NCBI GenBank assembly: GCA_003483885.1
Contig: DMXI01000084.1
Span: 1-20,995 of the forward strand
Length of the DNA: 20,995 bases
Source of the DNA: Microscillaceae bacterium
Lineage (GTDB): Bacteria > Bacteroidota > Bacteroidia > Cytophagales > Microscillaceae
Reading direction: 5' to 3'
Part shown: in pieces, positions 7,171 to 16,080 of the stretch
How the letters are laid out: every line of letters starts with the position of its first letter
Numbering within the stretch: position 1 is the first letter of the stretch
The notes under the pieces: generated by a model
What the model saw: the letters and a program-made list of their open reading frames with translations, nothing else
What the model was told of the DNA's origin: nothing
The model's database searches: none
Program-made: the position numbers and the translations under genes

Positions 7171-7662
7171 CCTTTTCACCTTTTAAATGAAAGAAATCAA
7201 AAAAAATTTGCATGGATGGTCTTTTGATCTTACTCTATCCAGCTTTTTTTAAAAAAGCATCCTCACCGCCTCAGCTTGCAAGTTTATCAAAGGCAAACAG
7301 CCCCATTGTAGAGTCAGAAAACAATCTCCTTCAGGTCTTGGTCAATCCGTAAAGACACAGCCTTAGGCAATAACAATACTTCTGAAAACCAAATCTAAAG
7401 ATGAAGCTCAACAAAGTTAAAAAGCCGGGTACAGTATTTTGGTTCTTTGTTACCTGCCTGATAACAACATACACTATCTCTCATTTTTCTATGCTGTTTT
7501 TTATATTTTCACACTCATATACATATACACAACTTCTTTATTGAGAATTTTCTTTTCATAAAAGCTGTCTCTACTTTTAAGGCATTTTTGAAAGGATATC
7601 CTGCCAAGGGCCTTGATTGTAATTCATTATTAAAAGTCGAGATGACTTCATACTTTTAGTGC
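7171..7662. other. Intergenic region between precursor gene and sensor kinase
   Basis: This is the divergent control region, about 490 bases. It holds a palindrome at 7242-7258 (arms GCTTTTTT and AAAAAAGC) and a possible 47-codon gene at 7401-7544 (separate entry). No second double-glycine precursor with Cys is visible on either strand. Confidence 0.5.
7401..7544 (+). CDS. Possible small hydrophobic peptide with RiPP-leader-like N terminus
   Basis: A 47-codon frame starts at ATG 7401 and stops at TGA 7542. It begins MKLNKVKK, which closely resembles the start of Bacteroidota RiPP leaders, but continues as a strongly hydrophobic, aromatic stretch (for example VFWFFVTCL) with a single Cys and no GG motif. 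It lies upstream of the kinase, in the same direction. It could be a small membrane peptide or a chance frame. There is no ribosome-binding evidence. Confidence 0.25.
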   Translation: MKLNKVKKPGTVFWFFVTCLITTYTISHFSMLFFIFSHSYTYTQLLY

Positions 7663-10600
7663 ATGTTACACAAATTTAAACCTGGTATTTGTACCACCTA
7701 TATCCTGACAATTTTGTTGGTTTTGGGTATGGCAAAGCTGGCCCAAAGCCAAAAATCCAATTTTTTCACCAGTAGTTATACCTCTCAGGAAACAGGGGCT
7801 TCACTGACAAACTTTGGTATTGAACAAGCTCCTGATGGCAAATTTTTATTTACCAATCGCAATGGACTGTTAATATTTGATGGAAAAAACTGGAAACTAC
7901 ACCAGACTAAAGATGATCAAGGGGTCAATATTATCTTTTTAAAAACGTATGCCATTTCTGACAAAAAAATTTACACAGGGGGAGTTAATGATATAGGCTA
8001 TTGGCGAGTACACAGGGATACCTACCAATACACTTCATTATTAAAGAAAGATCAGCGGAAAAATAATGTCATTACTCAAATTATTAAGTTTGAAAAATAC
8101 ATTTTTTTTGTTGCTCAACAGAAAATTTTTATCACCGATGGAAACCGTTTAATCAAAACCATTGAAGCCAATCGGGCAAAGTCTTTTGCTTATCTATTTA
8201 TCATTCAAGAAAAATTATATTTGAGTCGTTTTGGCTCCATAGAGATTTGGGATGAATCAAAGCAAGATTTTGTTACCAGATTCAAGCATCAAACTCCATC
8301 AACAAATGGAAGTCGAGGGGCACTTACCATGTGGTTAAGTCAATATAAAAATAATTTACTGGGTCTTTTTTTCCAACAAGGGCTATGGACCATTTCCGAT
8401 AAAGAATCCAAGAAAATACAATTCCCAAGAGCTGCTGAAGCAATATTCAAGCAAGGAGTATATTTTGTTCGTGTGCTGGATAAGCAAACACTTATTTTTT
8501 CAACTGCCAAGAATCTTTATTTATTAAACCTTTCCCAACGAACAATTAAAAAACTATACGAGGGTAATAGTTTTATTAGACATATCTACTTAGACCAACG
8601 AAAAAATATTTGGCTTACTAATAATGAATATATTGCGCAAATAGAGACCTCTTCTCCTTTTCGATATTATCTGCCAAAGCTAGGGGTAAGGAAAATGCTT
8701 GCCCAGCAAGATGGCGTTTTTTTGGGAGGTGTAGGTACCCAACAAAATATACAATGGATCAAGCCTGATAAAAAAATCATACCGATTGATTTTGACCTGC
8801 CCGCTATACGACTATGTGGTGCCAGTTCAGGAAAGCTTCTGGCGGGCGACACTCGCCAAATATTTTTGGTAGACTATGTCAATAATACGAAGAAGTTAAT
8901 TTTCAACTCAAGGGGCATCTGTGAAATTTACAAAGATTCTTTAAACTTCATTTATATCTCGTTTCGAGGCAAAATCAAGGTAATGCGCTTGGTCAACGAC
9001 CAATTAGAAGAAGTAGGAGAAATGAAACATCAGGGCACTGAGATCGCCTTGAGTATTTTAAGAAGAGGAAATGAGCTTTGGATGGGCTTCAACCAAGCGG
9101 GGGTCATGTGCTATACACTTGATGCTGAAAAATTTCCAACCGTTTTATCCAAGGAGACTTTCAGCACCGAAAAAGGGTATTTTACTGGCGATGATGCCCT
9201 AAGTAATGTGCAAATTTGGGAAGACAAGGTTTTAATAAATAATTTTTCGGGCATTTATGAATTTCAAGATAAATCCCGAAAGCTATCAAAGTTAAAAATA
9301 AAGGGATTGAAACCAAATGACAATACTTATCGAGTTACCTTCACCAAGAATAAGATTTTTTCCACAGGTCAAAATAATAAATTTACGTCCTTAGGAGTAG
9401 CTAAAAAAACACCCAAAGGGTATATATGGTATGAAAAACCCTTCTTAAGATTACCCTCTCTTGAAATGAGAGAGCTCATGGTACATCATAACAAATTATA
9501 CGTCGCCACTTCCAAAGGCCTATTCATCTTCGATCCCCAAAAAGAGAAAGACTATAACTTTCATTATCCGATCCAAATAAATGCTGTCCTTGATACCCAT
9601 CAAATTGCTGGGGATACAGTGCTTGCCTACAACTCTGGTCAATTTACTTTTCACTATTCTATCTCGTTTTTTGAGGCACCAGAAAAGTTAGAATATGCTT
9701 ATAAGCTGCTGGGCTTTCATAACAAATGGTCGGCTTGGAGCACTGAAACCAAAAAAGAATACACCAATTTGCAAGAAGGTAACTACACACTTCTGGTAAA
9801 AGCAAAAAATGTATATGGAACAGTCAGTAAAGAAAGCAGTTTTCAATTTACCATTTCCCCTCCCTGGTATCGTACTGGCTGGGCCTATGCTGTATATGTA
9901 ATCGCTGGTTTATTATTTGTGTGGGTAGTCATTAGGATAAATGGTTATCGTTTGCACAAGCAAAAACAACGTTTGGAGGCTGAAGTAGCTCGCCAAACCC
10001 ACGAAATAATCGTGCAAAAGGAAGAAATTGCGCAACAAGCTGAAGAACTAAAAACCAGCAACGAGAAACTAGCTGAACTGAGTAACTTTCGTGAATCGCT
10101 CTCGCATATGCTGGTACACGATGCTAAACAGCCACTTACATCGCTTATTAACTTTGACCATATGCAGGTAAGGAGAGCTGCCCAACAAGTATTGAGTATG
10201 TTAGATAATATTCTCGAGGTACAAAAATTTGAAAGTAACGAAGTAGTTCTTCAACCAAAGCACATTACTATCGGGGATTTGATTTCATTGGCCATTCACC
10301 AAATAAGAGACTTGGCCGACGAAAAACTCATCAATATCAAAAATACGATCCCATTACAACTCATTATCGAGGTCGATGCTGGATACATTTTGCGGGTTTT
10401 TACCAATCTATTAGGCAATGCTATCAAGTACAGCCCTGCCAATTCAAGCATTCGGTTCGAGGCGGAGGAAATGACGGCCCAGCAACAACTCAAAATATGG
10501 ATTAAAGACAATGGGCCTGGAATTCCAGATGAACACAAGCACTCTATTTTTGATAAATTTGGGCGAATAGATAGAAAAGATCAACGCTCTACTGGGCTGG

Positions 10601-10974
10601 GGTTAGCTTTTTGTAAGTTGGCAGTGAAAGCGCACGAGGGAGAAATTGGGGTACTGACTATTTCGGAGACTCAAGCCTTGAACGAATCGGGCGCTTGGTT
10701 TTATTTTACAGTGCCCTTGGTATTAGGCGACTTACCAAGTACAAAAAATGACCAAAGTCTGATTAGTCAAGAATTTACCACCCAAGACCAAGAATTGATC
10801 AAGGGATTTATTCCTCAACTCCGTGAAATTGATTTTTACGATGCAGGTAAGATCATGATTTTGCTCCAAAACCGAGATTGGGTAGGTAGCCCTGCGCTGG
10901 AGGCCTGGATTGAGCGTATTCCTTTCACTGATGATGAAACTCATTATCAGCAAATGTTGCGAATGTTTGAATAA
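7663..10974 (+). CDS. Sensor histidine kinase with periplasmic propeller and Y_Y_Y domain
   Basis: A 1103-residue membrane sensor. An N-terminal signal or anchor segment (about 10-29, ending LAQSQ) is followed by a periplasmic two-component-regulator propeller (about 35-640), a Y_Y_Y domain (about 650-730), one membrane span (about 740-762), a coiled coil (about 768-808) and the kinase core. The phospho-acceptor is H819 in MLVHDAKQPL. The ATP-binding domain shows the N-box NLLGNAIKYSP (N915, N919), DNGPGIP (D949), the F-box IFDKFGR and TGLGLAF (from T977). There is no receiver or DNA-binding domain, so its response regulator is elsewhere. The HisKA hairpin looks short: only about 39 residues from the His to the end of QKFE. 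A tail of about 85 residues follows the kinase; its last 24 residues are matched by the remnant behind lanB. Its position suggests control of the RiPP genes, but that is inference. Confidence 0.9.
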   Translation: MLHKFKPGICTTYILTILLVLGMAKLAQSQKSNFFTSSYTSQETGASLTNFGIEQAPDGKFLFTNRNGLLIFDGKNWKLHQTKDDQGVNIIFLKTYAISDKKIYTGGVNDIGYWRVHRDTYQYTSLLKKDQRKNNVITQIIKFEKYIFFVAQQKIFITDGNRLIKTIEANRAKSFAYLFIIQEKLYLSRFGSIEIWDESKQDFVTRFKHQTPSTNGSRGALTMWLSQYKNNLLGLFFQQGLWTISDKESKKIQFPRAAEAIFKQGVYFVRVLDKQTLIFSTAKNLYLLNLSQRTIKKLYEGNSFIRHIYLDQRKNIWLTNNEYIAQIETSSPFRYYLPKLGVRKMLAQQDGVFLGGVGTQQNIQWIKPDKKIIPIDFDLPAIRLCGASSGKLLAGDTRQIFLVDYVNNTKKLIFNSRGICEIYKDSLNFIYISFRGKIKVMRLVNDQLEEVGEMKHQGTEIALSILRRGNELWMGFNQAGVMCYTLDAEKFPTVLSKETFSTEKGYFTGDDALSNVQIWEDKVLINNFSGIYEFQDKSRKLSKLKIKGLKPNDNTYRVTFTKNKIFSTGQNNKFTSLGVAKKTPKGYIWYEKPFLRLPSLEMRELMVHHNKLYVATSKGLFIFDPQKEKDYNFHYPIQINAVLDTHQIAGDTVLAYNSGQFTFHYSISFFEAPEKLEYAYKLLGFHNKWSAWSTETKKEYTNLQEGNYTLLVKAKNVYGTVSKESSFQFTISPPWYRTGWAYAVYVIAGLLFVWVVIRINGYRLHKQKQRLEAEVARQTHEIIVQKEEIAQQAEELKTSNEKLAELSNFRESLSHMLVHDAKQPLTSLINFDHMQVRRAAQQVLSMLDNILEVQKFESNEVVLQPKHITIGDLISLAIHQIRDLADEKLINIKNTIPLQLIIEVDAGYILRVFTNLLGNAIKYSPANSSIRFEAEEMTAQQQLKIWIKDNGPGIPDEHKHSIFDKFGRIDRKDQRSTGLGLAFCKLAVKAHEGEIGVLTISETQALNESGAWFYFTVPLVLGDLPSTKNDQSLISQEFTTQDQELIKGFIPQLREIDFYDAGKIMILLQNRDWVGSPALEAWIERIPFTDDETHYQQMLRMFE

Positions 10975-11076
10975 GGTTGGTATTTTCAATAGCAATCACT
11001 ATCCAAATGCTTTAATTCCCAGAGAAATGCTTATTTTGTACAAGACTTGCGTTGAAGGCTTTGATAAATTTGCTCC

Positions 11077-12015
11077 ATGGACAATGAAATTTATATTATT
11101 GGATCGGGAGCTATTGGCAAAGCACTGGCAGTTTTCTTAAAACAGGCGCATAAACCTGTGACTCTTGTAAGGGGAAGTGTAGATAACATTCCTGATGCTA
11201 TACACGATATTACCGTGATTGGAAAACACGAAACATTTCAACAAGCAATTCCTGTCACCACGTTTAGTAATTTATCGACCATCAATGGCATTGTGTTGAT
11301 TGCTACCAAAACATTTGCAAATCAGGAAATTGCTGAAAAACTACGGAAAATTAAAGGAAAGTTTGCGATTGTATTGCTTCAAAACGGCCTGAATATAGAA
11401 CATCCTTTTAAAAGTTTCGAGCACGTTTATCGCTGTGTGTTGTTTTCGGTAAGCCAAGTTACAGGAACCAATGAGGTTACGTTTAAAACGGTTACCGCCT
11501 CGCCGGTGGGGAGTATGGACGGGAAAAACGATGGGCTTGATGCTTTGATTGCTCAAATTAATACGCAACACTTCGCATTTCGGGCGGAAAGAGATATTGT
11601 CAAATACGTTTGGAATAAAGTAATTATCAATTGTGCTTTTAACTCGCTTTGCCCATTGTTAGAGACAGACAATGGCATCTTTCATCGAAATGCTGAGGCA
11701 AAAAGGTTGGCTCAGGTGGTGATCAAGGAATGTGTGGCGCTTGCCAAAACACAGGATATTTTTCTCGATGCGTACGAAATAGCAGAAAGCCTGATGTTGA
11801 TCAGTCAAAAGTCAGAGGGACAATTGATTTCTACCTACCGAGATATACTCAATCATAGGCGAACAGAGATTGAAAGTCTAAATTTAGAAATTGCCAATTT
11901 AGCAGATAGCATAAGACAACCTGGATTGGTTAGTCATACAAAATTGTTAGGAGAGTTAACACAGCTTAAATCGAAGACCTTGAATCGAAAAAAGCCTACT
12001 GCAAACATTTCATAA
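11077..12015 (+). CDS. Ketopantoate reductase (PanE/ApbA) family protein
   Basis: A 312-residue two-domain oxidoreductase. The N-terminal Rossmann fold begins IYIIGSGAIG, with the nucleotide-binding GxGxxG at residues 9-14, followed by VLIATKTF and LLQNGLN, the typical ketopantoate-reductase blocks. The C-terminal all-helical domain carries KYVWNKVIINCAFNSL and STYRDILNHRRTEIESLN, which match the substrate-binding helices. True PanE makes pantoate for coenzyme A from 2-dehydropantoate and NADPH. Many paralogues act on other 2-oxo acids, and no pantothenate genes are adjacent, so I do not assign panE. It starts 102 bases after the kinase stop and 78 bases before the AraC gene, so it could be co-transcribed with either. 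Confidence 0.85.
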   Translation: MDNEIYIIGSGAIGKALAVFLKQAHKPVTLVRGSVDNIPDAIHDITVIGKHETFQQAIPVTTFSNLSTINGIVLIATKTFANQEIAEKLRKIKGKFAIVLLQNGLNIEHPFKSFEHVYRCVLFSVSQVTGTNEVTFKTVTASPVGSMDGKNDGLDALIAQINTQHFAFRAERDIVKYVWNKVIINCAFNSLCPLLETDNGIFHRNAEAKRLAQVVIKECVALAKTQDIFLDAYEIAESLMLISQKSEGQLISTYRDILNHRRTEIESLNLEIANLADSIRQPGLVSHTKLLGELTQLKSKTLNRKKPTANIS

Positions 12016-12093
12016 AAGAGAGTCAAGTGATGATTCATATGTATATCTAGTAGTATGGTACACCTCAAATACCCATTTATCAATTGATGCTTC

Positions 12094-12921
12094 ATGCCAA
12101 TAAAAGCCGATATCAAAATATTGCCTGCCCTGAGTCACCTAGAGTTGACCAAGGTAACTGCTTTTGGAGATAATAGCCAAGAAAAACACTATCACGACCA
12201 ATTGTCTTTTGCGGTTGTCACCAAAGGCATGGGTACGTTCAAATTTAGAGATGGTAATCAGCGTGTTCACAAAGGAGCCATTATCAAAATAAACCCAGGT
12301 GAGGTGCACAGTTCTGGAAAATCAACCAGTCAGGAGCCTTTGGAATACCGAGTCTTTTACCTTTCTAATACATTGGTTTCTAATATTTTGAACGCTGAAG
12401 AACAAAAACGGGCAGAAGAGATTGACTTCTTGGAAAAGATATCCTACAATAATGATTTTTTTATCAATTGTCTTCAAACCCATCTGAAACTCCATCAGGC
12501 AACAGGTCTTTTAAATGTGGAATCCGTTTTTACCCAATTAATGCTGGCGCTATTCCATCATAACTGCCATACTAAGTTGCGGCTTCCTACCATTGACACC
12601 AAGCCCTCTTATTTGTCGACCATTATTGACTACCTCCATGCGTACTACGGCAAATCAATTTCACTGAAGCAGTTATCGAACATCGCCAACCGAAGCCCCA
12701 GCCAAATTCTCAGGACTTTTCAGAAACATATTGGCGTAGCACCTCATACTTATCTAACGAATCTGAGGGTAATCAAAGCAAAAGCACTTTTGGCCCAAAA
12801 CAGGTCCATTGCCCAAACCGCGCTCGAGGTGGGATTCCATGATCAGAGTCACTTTCACCGGTATTTTAAGAGAATTACCCATGTGACTCCAGGCAACTTC
12901 ATCAAATCTCTCTCAAAATGA
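12094..12921 (+). CDS. AraC family transcriptional regulator
   Basis: A 275-residue regulator. The N-terminal half is a cupin-like ligand-sensing domain (HYHDQLSFAVVTKG near residue 32; KINPGEVHSSG further on). The C-terminal hundred residues hold the two helix-turn-helix motifs: LKQLSNIANRSPSQILRTFQ, and then AQTALEVGFHDQSHFHRYFK with the classic GFxDQSHFxRxFK signature. Such proteins activate metabolic or export genes on binding a small molecule. The ligand and targets are unknown; neighbouring genes (ketopantoate-reductase-like protein, thioesterase) are the obvious candidates. Confidence 0.92.
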   Translation: MPIKADIKILPALSHLELTKVTAFGDNSQEKHYHDQLSFAVVTKGMGTFKFRDGNQRVHKGAIIKINPGEVHSSGKSTSQEPLEYRVFYLSNTLVSNILNAEEQKRAEEIDFLEKISYNNDFFINCLQTHLKLHQATGLLNVESVFTQLMLALFHHNCHTKLRLPTIDTKPSYLSTIIDYLHAYYGKSISLKQLSNIANRSPSQILRTFQKHIGVAPHTYLTNLRVIKAKALLAQNRSIAQTALEVGFHDQSHFHRYFKRITHVTPGNFIKSLSK

Positions 12922-12922
12922 G

Positions 12923-13074
12923 GGTGATTTCACCTTTGTTGGTGTTTGAGCGCAGCGTCACCACCAACGGGAAAATGTATAGGCTAGAATGCAGAATTAC
13001 ATTGCATCCGAGCAACATAATCAGTTGAACCGCGTTTGGAAACGCTCCTAAAAAGAGACACTCATTCAAATGAG
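12923..13074 (+). other. Hairpin-dense spacer, possible structured RNA or leader
   Basis: Five inverted repeats lie in 152 bases between the AraC gene and the thioesterase gene: GGTGA/TCACC (12923-12934), GTTGGTG/CACCAAC (12938-12968), ATGCA/TGCAT (12989-13007), GCGTTT/AAACGC with a 2-base centre (13032-13045) and CTCATT/AATGAG (13061-13074). The first two, just behind the AraC stop, may end that transcript. The rest could form a 5' leader structure for the thioesterase mRNA. I do not recognise a known riboswitch class. Confidence 0.35.
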
Positions 13075-13112
13075 CGCCAGGACCCTAAAGTATTGATAAC
13101 CAATGTACCCAT

Positions 13113-13529
13113 ATGAATAAAGAGTTTATTGTAAAAAGGAAAGTACGTTTTGGAGATTGTGACCCAGGCGGGGTTCTCTATACGCCCAGAATAAGTTATT
13201 TTGTGGTGGAGGCCATTTTAGATTTTATAACAGAGTGCTTCGGGGCGCCTGCCGAGAAAAGTGTCCTTGACTTAGGCGTTTTACCACCAGCTCGCGCTTT
13301 TAAAGTAGAATTCTTAAAGCCTATGGCCTGGGATGATGCACTCGAAATGAGGGTTTCGCTCCAGGAAATACGCACCAGTGCCTTTGTTTTTACAGTAAAT
13401 GGATTTGTGCAATCCGACAACGTTTTTACCGCAGAATTAACTCAAGTTTGTATCGATCCAGAAACAAAACACCCCGTTGAAGTTCCCGCTAAGTTACGTG
13501 AAGTGCTAGAAGGTTATACCCAAGCCTAA
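13113..13529 (+). CDS. Acyl-CoA thioesterase, 4-hydroxybenzoyl-CoA thioesterase (hotdog) family
   Basis: A 138-residue single hotdog domain, the normal family length. Near the N terminus KVRFGDCDPGGVLYTPRISYF carries the catalytic Asp (D17) in the DxDxxG motif characteristic of the 4HBT/YbgC group, which hydrolyse acyl- or aroyl-CoA thioesters. The rest matches the central strands of the fold (AFKVEFLKPMAWDD, and AFVFTVNGFVQ). ATG 13113 is the only sensible start, just ahead of the motif. It converges on the copper ATPase gene with only 12 bases between the stops. Substrate is unknown. Confidence 0.85.
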   Translation: MNKEFIVKRKVRFGDCDPGGVLYTPRISYFVVEAILDFITECFGAPAEKSVLDLGVLPPARAFKVEFLKPMAWDDALEMRVSLQEIRTSAFVFTVNGFVQSDNVFTAELTQVCIDPETKHPVEVPAKLREVLEGYTQA

Positions 13530-13541
13530 CACAATCACTAT

Positions 13542-15794
13542 TCATTTACTATGAAGTTTCGCCCATTTCAACCGCAAACTATTTCCTACCACCGATACTG
13601 AGCTTAGGGCCATAGCGGCTCCAGCCAACATCGGGTTGAGCATAAAACCATTGATAGGGTATAGCAACCCGGCCGCAATCGGGATTCCAATCAGGTTATA
13701 AATAAAGGCCCAGAATAGATTTTGGCGAATGGTACGCATCGTTTGCCGCGACAAAGCAAAGGCCTGTGGTAATTTTTGTAAATCCGAAGAAATCAAAGTC
13801 ATTTGGGCTACATCTATGGCAATGTCGGAGCCTTGCCCCATAGCAATACTCATATTGGCTTGGGCCAATGCCTCTGAATCGTTGATGCCATCCCCTACCA
13901 TAGCCACGGTTTTACCTTCACTTTGTAGCTTTCTTACAAACTGGGCTTTGTCTTGAGGCAACATTCCTGCTTCAAAATGCGGAATGCCTACCTCTTGCGC
14001 CACCAACTGAGCCGATGCGGCGTGATCACCAGTAAGCATATATACTTGCTTGTCTTGCTGTTGTAGTTGGGCAATGGCTTCTCGAGAAGAAGGCTTAATG
14101 GTATCGGCCACGGCCAAAATTGCCGCTACTTTTTGGGTATTGGCTACCCACACCAAAGTATATCCTTTGGCCAGAAAAGCTTCCTTTTCCTTCAATAAAT
14201 TATCCGAAATAACAAGCCCTTGATCTTTCATCAGTTGTTCATTGCCTACCCAGTAGCTTTGGCCCTGTATTTTGGCGGTGGCTCCTTTGCCGGGGATGCT
14301 TTCAAAATCATTGAGCAAAAGGTTATTTTCGGTCACTTTGCGGTTGGCTTGTGCCAATACTGCCAGTGCTAGTGGATGTTCCGATTGTTGTTCAATCGCC
14401 TGCAGCACTTGCCACCAATGGAGTGGGTCTTCATTGGCCAAATCCCAGGCTTCAGCTACTACCTGTGGGGTTCCTTGGGTGATGGTGCCTGTTTTATCCA
14501 GTAAAACTACTTGAGCAGTGACAGCTTGCTCGAGGCTTTCAGCATCTTTAATCAATATACCGTTTTCGGCCCCTTTACCCATACCCACCATCATAGCCGT
14601 AGGGGTGGCCAATCCCAAAGCACAAGGGCAAGCAATAATCAATACCGTTACCATTGCCAATAGTCCTTGAGAAAAGGCATTTGGCCCGCCCAATATCCAC
14701 CAAGTCAACCAACTCATGATCGCAATCATCATCACCGCAGGCACAAAAACAGACGCAATACGATCAGCTAGTTTTTGTACGGGTGCTTTGCTTCCTTGAG
14801 CTTGTTGTACGTTTTTAATGATTTGCGCTAGTAGCGTGGCTTCACCTACTTGTTGGGCCTGCAATTGAAAACTTCCTTTTTGGTTAAGCGTACCCGCAAA
14901 TACCTGATCATCAAGCCCTTTACTTACCGGCAATGGCTCTCCAGTAATCATACTTTCGTCTACCAAAGATTGCCCTTGTATCACCACTCCATCTACCGGA
15001 ATTTTTTCTCCAGGCTTTACCAAAATCACGTCGCCTTCTACAATATCCTGAATAGGTACCACCGCCTGAGCACCCGATTTATCTATTTTGGTCACAGTTT
15101 GGGGCTGTAGCCCTATGAGCTTTTTAATTGCTGCTGAAGTACCTGACTTAGCTCTTTCTTCCAGTAGCCTTCCCAGAAGAATAAATACAATGATGACAGC
15201 CGATGCCTCAAAATATACGTGGGCTTCTAACCCTTTTTGCTGCCAATACGCTGGATACACGGTATTGAATAAGCTAAATAAAAAGGCGATTCCAGTACTC
15301 AGGGCTACCAAAGTATCCATATTTGCCTGACGATGTCGGGCTTGTTTCCAGGCATTTTGGTAAAACTGTCGGCCAAAAAGTACCAATACTGGGGTGGTTA
15401 ATCCCAACATGAGGTAGTTGGCGTAGGGCATATCAGGAAACCCCATCGCGATGATCATTAAAGGAATCGTCAGCAGAGAAGCTCCAACTACATTGCGTTT
15501 GATTTGTTGTAATTTCTTCTGTTGTTGGGCCTCTAGTTGGTCAGCAGTGGAGGCTTCTTCAGTGGCGATAATCAAATCATAGCCAACTGATTGCAAACTT
15601 TTCTGGAGAGCCAATTCATCGGTTTGCGTGGGCGAAAACTCTAATAATACAGTATGATTGGCGTAATTAACGGTAGCCTGGCTTACTCCTGGTTGATGTT
15701 GGAGCTGGCTTTCTACACTGGCGGCGCAAGCTGCACAGCTCATTCCCCCTACGCCATAGGTTTCTTTTATATTTTCGGTGCTAATGGTGTTCAT
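13542..15794 (-). CDS. copA: Copper-translocating P-type ATPase (P1B-1, CopA type)
   Basis: A 750-residue inner-membrane pump that exports Cu(I) using ATP. One N-terminal heavy-metal-binding domain carries GMSCAAC (C20, C23). Then come paired membrane helices, the actuator loop with MITGEPLPV, the transmembrane metal site CPC (C389-C391), the phosphorylated Asp in DKTGT (D433), the SEHP loop (H473), GDGIND (634-639), and C-terminal helices with YN near FIYNLIG and MxxxxMALSS, the residues that define Cu(I) selectivity. There is a single metal-binding domain and no His-rich stretch. No CopZ chaperone, copper regulator or efflux partner is adjacent. A MITE-like element lies 62 bases upstream of its start. 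Confidence 0.95.
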   Translation of the reverse strand: MNTISTENIKETYGVGGMSCAACAASVESQLQHQPGVSQATVNYANHTVLLEFSPTQTDELALQKSLQSVGYDLIIATEEASTADQLEAQQQKKLQQIKRNVVGASLLTIPLMIIAMGFPDMPYANYLMLGLTTPVLVLFGRQFYQNAWKQARHRQANMDTLVALSTGIAFLFSLFNTVYPAYWQQKGLEAHVYFEASAVIIVFILLGRLLEERAKSGTSAAIKKLIGLQPQTVTKIDKSGAQAVVPIQDIVEGDVILVKPGEKIPVDGVVIQGQSLVDESMITGEPLPVSKGLDDQVFAGTLNQKGSFQLQAQQVGEATLLAQIIKNVQQAQGSKAPVQKLADRIASVFVPAVMMIAIMSWLTWWILGGPNAFSQGLLAMVTVLIIACPCALGLATPTAMMVGMGKGAENGILIKDAESLEQAVTAQVVLLDKTGTITQGTPQVVAEAWDLANEDPLHWWQVLQAIEQQSEHPLALAVLAQANRKVTENNLLLNDFESIPGKGATAKIQGQSYWVGNEQLMKDQGLVISDNLLKEKEAFLAKGYTLVWVANTQKVAAILAVADTIKPSSREAIAQLQQQDKQVYMLTGDHAASAQLVAQEVGIPHFEAGMLPQDKAQFVRKLQSEGKTVAMVGDGINDSEALAQANMSIAMGQGSDIAIDVAQMTLISSDLQKLPQAFALSRQTMRTIRQNLFWAFIYNLIGIPIAAGLLYPINGFMLNPMLAGAAMALSSVSVVGNSLRLKWAKLHSK

Positions 15795-15855
15795 AACTTA
15801 TCTATTCAAGTAGAGGTTTCTTATAAAAATGAAAGTTGGTATAAACTTCCTGATA

Positions 15856-15959
15856 AACCCCTCTTACTCTCCCCAAAGGGGAGAAATGGTACAATAAAGA
15901 ACTCTTCGAGTACCGATAACGAATAATATTCCTCCCTTTTGGGGAGGCTAGGAGGGGTT
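15856..15959. mobile_element. 104-bp MITE-like palindromic repeat element
   Basis: The ends 15856-15887 and 15928-15959 form 32-bp inverted repeats matching at 27 of 32 positions, each starting AACCCCTC from the outside. Each arm contains its own hairpin (TCTCCCC/GGGGAGA on the left; CCTCCC/GGGAGG on the right). The 40-bp interior has no coding potential. Palindromes ending in AACCCCTC and carrying CTCCCC-AAA-GGGGAG are a familiar style of intergenic repeat in Bacteroidota. No clear target-site duplication abuts the ends. No second copy is in the window. Confidence 0.6.
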
Positions 15960-16080
15960 AAAACGTGATATATCAAATTCTATAAGAAAACCGTGTTTAT
16001 TCAAGAAATACTCACTCAAAAATGCGTATAGTATCAAAACACAAATTTAGGCGAAGTCATTCCAAAACATATGACCTTGG

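Noticed and set aside
7242..7258. GCTTTTTT/AAAAAAGC palindrome as a terminator
   Set aside because: It has essentially no loop, is AT-only apart from the tips, and lies in a divergent region where no transcript is expected to end.
15654..15926. 90-residue plus-strand frame over the copA start and the MITE-like element
   Set aside because: It is antisense to the metal-binding domain of the copper ATPase and runs into the palindromic repeat; no protein character of its own.
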